Assembly (NCBI GenBank): GCA_003168255.1
Contig: PMSU01000055.1
Coordinates: 21,185-85,184, forward strand
Source of the DNA: Actinomycetota bacterium
GTDB taxonomy: Bacteria; Actinomycetota; Actinomycetes; Streptosporangiales; Streptosporangiaceae
DNA length: 64,000 nt
Direction: 5' to 3'
Shown: positions 61,071-64,000 of the stretch, piece after piece
How positions within the stretch are numbered: the stretch's first letter is position 1
How the letters are laid out: the number at the start of each line of letters is the position of its first letter
The notes under the pieces: generated by a model
Database searches by the model: none
Told to the model about the DNA's origin: nothing
What the model saw: the letters and a program-made list of their open reading frames with translations, nothing else
Position numbers and translations under genes: made by a program

Positions 61071-61880
61071 AAGATCGAGGACGAGATCCGCATCGACGCC
61101 GAGGATGCGCTTGGCGGTCTTGACGGGCTGGACGTGCGGCGGATGTTCAGCGGCTGGGGTTTCTACCGGCATGGCCTGCTGTTTGCTGCCGCCTGGGAGG
61201 GCGAGTTCCGGTTCCGCACCCGCCAGGGCCGCCGCTGGGTCTATGAGGTCGTGGACCCGGGGATGCTGGACCGTCCGGAAGAACTGGTCACCGCCGCCCG
61301 TGGAGTTCTGGCCGCCCTGGAGCGCGAGCCCGCGGCCGCAGCCAGGCCCGAGCGGCGGGGCACCGGCGAGGCCGTCTCGATCAAGCCCTACCACCCGGCC
61401 TGGGCGGCCGCGTTCCAGGACGAGCGCCGCCTGCTGGAGCAGACGATCGGCGAATACGTCGAGGACGGCATCCATCATGTGGGCAGCACCGCGGTTCCCG
61501 GGCTGGCTGCCAAGCCGATTATCGACATCCTGGCCGGGATCCGCGATCTGGATGGCGCCCGCCCGTGCATCGACCTGGTTGCCCCGCTCGGCTACCTGTA
61601 CGCTCCCTACCGCGCCGATGAGATGCTCTGGTTCTGTAAGCCGCATCCCAGTCGGCGCACCCATCACCTGCACCTGGTCCCGGTCGGCTCCGAGCGCTAC
61701 CGCGACGAGTTGCGGTTCCGCGACTACCTGAGGGCCCACCGGGAAAGCCGGGATGAATACGCCCGCCTTAAGCGCGGTCTGGCCATGAAGTTCCGCCTGG
61801 ACCGGGAAGCCTACACCGGCGCCAAGACGGCATTCGTGAATGACATACTCAGCCGCGCAGACGACGATGCCGCGAGGTGA
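61065..61880 (+). CDS. TfoX-N / GrpB (UPF0157) fusion protein
   Basis: A 271-aa two-domain protein. Residues ~1-90 are a TfoX N-terminal domain (VRRMFSGWGFYRHGLLFAAA, FRFRTRQGRRW). Residues ~105-265 are a GrpB/UPF0157 nucleotidyltransferase-like domain (IKPYHPAWAAAFQDERRLLE, HHVGSTAVPGLAAKPIIDIL, HHLHLVPVGSERYRDELRFR). The two usually occur as separate proteins. Cellular role unknown. Start GTG 61065 is set by the leaderless promoter. Confidence 0.9.
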   Translation: MGKIEDEIRIDAEDALGGLDGLDVRRMFSGWGFYRHGLLFAAAWEGEFRFRTRQGRRWVYEVVDPGMLDRPEELVTAARGVLAALEREPAAAARPERRGTGEAVSIKPYHPAWAAAFQDERRLLEQTIGEYVEDGIHHVGSTAVPGLAAKPIIDILAGIRDLDGARPCIDLVAPLGYLYAPYRADEMLWFCKPHPSRRTHHLHLVPVGSERYRDELRFRDYLRAHRESRDEYARLKRGLAMKFRLDREAYTGAKTAFVNDILSRADDDAAR

Positions 61881-61932
61881 GGCGGCCCTGAGCACGCCGC
61901 CTTATGCTGGGTGTGAGGCCGAAGGAGGTCCC

Positions 61933-62952
61933 GTGGCCATCAAGTCAGCTAGGACGGCAACCTGGCGCGCTGGGTGGGCGCGGACCGGGGGAGTGCTGCT
62001 GATGGCAGCAGGCGTCCTTGCCGCAGCGCCAGGACCGATCGCCGCCGCCGCTCCGGCTGCACCGGCTGCACCGGCTGCACCGCAGACGTGGACGGCCCCG
62101 GCGGGCATACCGGCGGCGATGACGAACGCGGGATCACCCGCACTGGCAAACTACAACGGCGTCCTCTACGCGGCATGGCAGGGCCAGTCGAGTCCTTATC
62201 ACATTTACTACTCGGCCTACAACGGTCATACCTGGTCGGCGGAGGCGACTGTGCCGTCGGCCCTGACCAACTACCGGACCGGCCCGGCACTCGGCGTCTA
62301 CAACGGTGACCTGTATGTCGCGTGGCAGGGTCAGTCGACTCCCTTTCACATTTGGTATGCGGCCTTTGACGGCAAGGCCTGGACGGCCGAGGCGAAAGTC
62401 CCGTCGGCCCTGGACCACATAAGCTCGACCCCGGGTCTCGCCGCGTACGACGGGAACCTCTATCTCGCCTGGACAGGTGAGTCGTCACCGTATGCCGTCT
62501 ACTACTCCGCGTTCAACGGCACGAGCTGGACGGCGCAAGCGAAAATCCCCTCCTCGAGCAGCGACAACTTCCAGGCTACTGACACCCCGCTGGCCGTGTA
62601 CAACAGCCAGCTGTACGCGTCGTGGGAGACGACGGCGAGTAATGAGCTGGTGTACGCAGCATTTGACGGCGCCTCGTGGTCGAGCCCGGCGGACGTCGGG
62701 GCGACGTCCGATGCTGGTCCTGCGCTCGCGGTGAAGGGCAAGAAACTCTACGAGTCCTGGATTGATTACTCCAGCCTTGACGTCATGTGGGCCTCGTTCA
62801 AGGGCAAGAGCTGGACGGTCGGGAAAGCGATTCCGGGCGCGTCGGTCTTTATAGAGACCGGCCCGGCTCTGGCGGCCTATAGCGGCTCGCTGTTTGACGC
62901 GTGGGATCCGGATTCGTCCCCTTCGGCGATCGGGTACTCGCTAGGCCCCTGA
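61933..62952 (+). CDS. Secreted six-repeat beta-propeller-like protein
   Basis: A 339-aa exported protein. GTG 61933 follows GGAGG; the signal peptide VLLMAAGVLAAAPGPIAAAA is followed by an AAPAAPAAP linker. The mature part has six ~48-residue repeats, each with the pattern PALAxYNGxLYxAWxGxSSP, then HIYYSAYNGHTWSAEA, ending in a short sixth unit. This is a six-bladed propeller layout, as in fucose-binding lectins of the AAL type or sialidase-like proteins; no Asp-box catalytic residues are visible. Carbohydrate binding is an inference. Confidence 0.82.
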   Translation: MAIKSARTATWRAGWARTGGVLLMAAGVLAAAPGPIAAAAPAAPAAPAAPQTWTAPAGIPAAMTNAGSPALANYNGVLYAAWQGQSSPYHIYYSAYNGHTWSAEATVPSALTNYRTGPALGVYNGDLYVAWQGQSTPFHIWYAAFDGKAWTAEAKVPSALDHISSTPGLAAYDGNLYLAWTGESSPYAVYYSAFNGTSWTAQAKIPSSSSDNFQATDTPLAVYNSQLYASWETTASNELVYAAFDGASWSSPADVGATSDAGPALAVKGKKLYESWIDYSSLDVMWASFKGKSWTVGKAIPGASVFIETGPALAAYSGSLFDAWDPDSSPSAIGYSLGP

Positions 62953-62971
62953 CGGGTGTAACTTCCTCAGC

Positions 62972-64000
62972 ATGAGCAACAAGGACAACGGTGATAGCCA
63001 GCGCGGATCAGGCCGGTGGATCATCTTCATCCCCGCCTTAGGCTGCCTCGGTGTTGCCGCCATCGCCGTCTACGTCCTGCAGGTTTCGAGCGGAGTCCGG
63101 TGGAGCGTCTTCGGGACGGCGGTGGCAATAGCGGGTGCGGCCGGCCTGGCCGGCGGGATCGTTGGCTTCTTGTTCGGAATCCCGCACACCGTCCAGGCCA
63201 CCGCTGCGCCGACTAGCGGCACGCAGTACCAGGGCAACACCAACCTGGAGCAGGTGTCCGATTGGCTGACGAAGATCATCGTTGGCGTCGGCCTGGTCCA
63301 GATCGGCCGCGCTTTGCCCGCTCTGAGCAAACTTGCCAAGAACATGAAGGCGCCGCTCGGCGGACTGGCGTCGAGCTCGGCGTTCGGCTTGGCGCTGACC
63401 ATTTCCTACGCTGTGCTCGGCTTTCTCTTCCTCTATCTGTGGGCGCGCGAGAAATTCCCGCGGGAACTACAGGCGGCCGCGACTATCCAGGAGCAGATTG
63501 ATAAGCGCGAATCCGCCCAGTCGAATGCACTGAGCCTGGTTAATCGTCAGCTCAGCTCCTTGAAGGGCGGCGTGCCGCCAACGCAAGACGAGCTGAACCA
63601 GGCCATTACTACCGCGCCGGACTCCACTCGTCTCCAGATCTTCAATCAAGCCGAGCATGCCCGTAACGTAAACTGGGATAAAGATAAGCCGCTGATGGCG
63701 CTGACGATTCCAGTGTTCCGCGGGCTTATCGCTGCCGACACGGAGAATCAATACCACCGGAATCACGGCTCGCTGGGCTGGGCGCTGAAGGATCAGCCGG
63801 ACCCCCAGTGGCAGGCGGCGAGTGACGAGCTCACCACCGCGATCGAGATTCGGGACAAGCTCAAGGTGGCCGGCTGGAAACTGTACGAAGCGAACCGCGC
63901 GCTCTGCGGCATCCACCTGGTCGTTGAACTAACAACTGGAGATCCAAGGGTTGCATCGCTTAGCGCGGCGATTAATCAGGATATAGCCGCTGCCCGGACA
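62972..64000 (+). CDS. Membrane protein with cytosolic C-terminal region, truncated by window edge
   Basis: Open from ATG 62972 to the end of the window (343 codons, no stop). Three hydrophobic spans: WIIFIPALGCLGVAAIAVYV, then FGTAVAIAGAAGLAGGIVGF, and ALTISYAVLGFLFLYLWA near 145. Between spans 2 and 3 is NLEQVSDWLTKIIVGVGLVQ, which I associate with membrane proteins found beside putative bacterial conflict or signalling modules, from memory only. After span 3 comes a coiled, soluble region (EQIDKRESAQSNALSLVNRQ). The end is missing, so any effector domain is not visible. Confidence 0.75.
   Translation, partial: MSNKDNGDSQRGSGRWIIFIPALGCLGVAAIAVYVLQVSSGVRWSVFGTAVAIAGAAGLAGGIVGFLFGIPHTVQATAAPTSGTQYQGNTNLEQVSDWLTKIIVGVGLVQIGRALPALSKLAKNMKAPLGGLASSSAFGLALTISYAVLGFLFLYLWAREKFPRELQAAATIQEQIDKRESAQSNALSLVNRQLSSLKGGVPPTQDELNQAITTAPDSTRLQIFNQAEHARNVNWDKDKPLMALTIPVFRGLIAADTENQYHRNHGSLGWALKDQPDPQWQAASDELTTAIEIRDKLKVAGWKLYEANRALCGIHLVVELTTGDPRVASLSAAINQDIAAART

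Overview
This is about 64 kb of high-GC actinomycete chromosome. The signs are strong GC bias in codon use, frequent GTG starts, ATGA/GTGA gene overlaps, many divergent leaderless promoters, and gene families typical of actinobacteria (LytR-CpsA-Psr, AceTr, MimABCD, TetR/HxlR/MerR pairs, AtuA with TIGR03084-type neighbours). A secreted sedolisin near the left end hints at life in acidic soil. No tRNA, rRNA, CRISPR array, prophage or intact transposase was found. Species cannot be named from the sequence.

Left part (1-5.9 kb): a secreted S53 serine-carboxyl peptidase with a strong terminator, a small conserved-looking protein, an SRPBCC protein, a secreted protein of unknown function and a SalK/SCO6745-like protein. 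Centre-left (5.9-19.8 kb): a complete propane 2-monooxygenase (Prm/Mim) locus on the minus strand. Its order is an 82-aa orphan protein, prmA, prmB, prmC, prmD, amidohydrolase, MIP18/DUF59 protein, Zn-alcohol dehydrogenase, dedicated GroEL-like chaperonin and finally an NRAMP metal transporter. A divergent AcoR/MimR-type activator and an AceTr acetate transporter lie on the plus strand. Two identical GTCTCA-ACA-TGAGA(C) operators flank the orphan gene. Hairpins fill the three long intercistronic gaps.

20-34.6 kb is a mosaic of small units: secreted M1 metallopeptidase, FAD monooxygenase/TetR pair, LysR/GNAT with a divergent DapA-like aldolase, DUF4242, TPR protein, adenylate kinase paralogue, TraR/DksA zinc finger, NmrA-like/MerR pair, HAD phosphatase, HxlR/VOC pair, SnoaL-like protein and a TrkA-N potassium channel. 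34.6-36 kb holds an MFS transporter remnant split by a palindrome-bearing repeat element, which recurs inverted at 49.5-49.8 kb. Shorter relatives of its palindrome occur at 1-75, 3668-3730 and 51663-51728.

36.4-49.3 kb carries acyl-CoA metabolism: acyl-CoA dehydrogenase, acyl-CoA synthetase, biotin-dependent acyl-CoA carboxylase (two subunits), a TIGR03084-type protein and AtuA, interrupted by an LCP cell-wall ligase. This resembles an acyclic-terpenoid or branched acyl-CoA catabolic set. 50-59.1 kb holds a TetR, a leaderless secreted alpha/beta hydrolase, an SDR, a second acyl-CoA synthetase, and the most intriguing unit: a tightly coupled trio of 2-oxoglutarate/Fe(II) oxygenase, SAM methyltransferase and carnitine/choline O-acyltransferase. 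I infer it may make an O-acylated, N-methylated hydroxy amino acid or carnitine-like compound. 59.1-64 kb has an enoyl-CoA hydratase, a small methyltransferase, TrmO and a TfoX-GrpB fusion, arranged as two divergent pairs with near-identical bidirectional leaderless promoters. A secreted six-repeat propeller-like protein and a membrane protein cut by the window edge follow.
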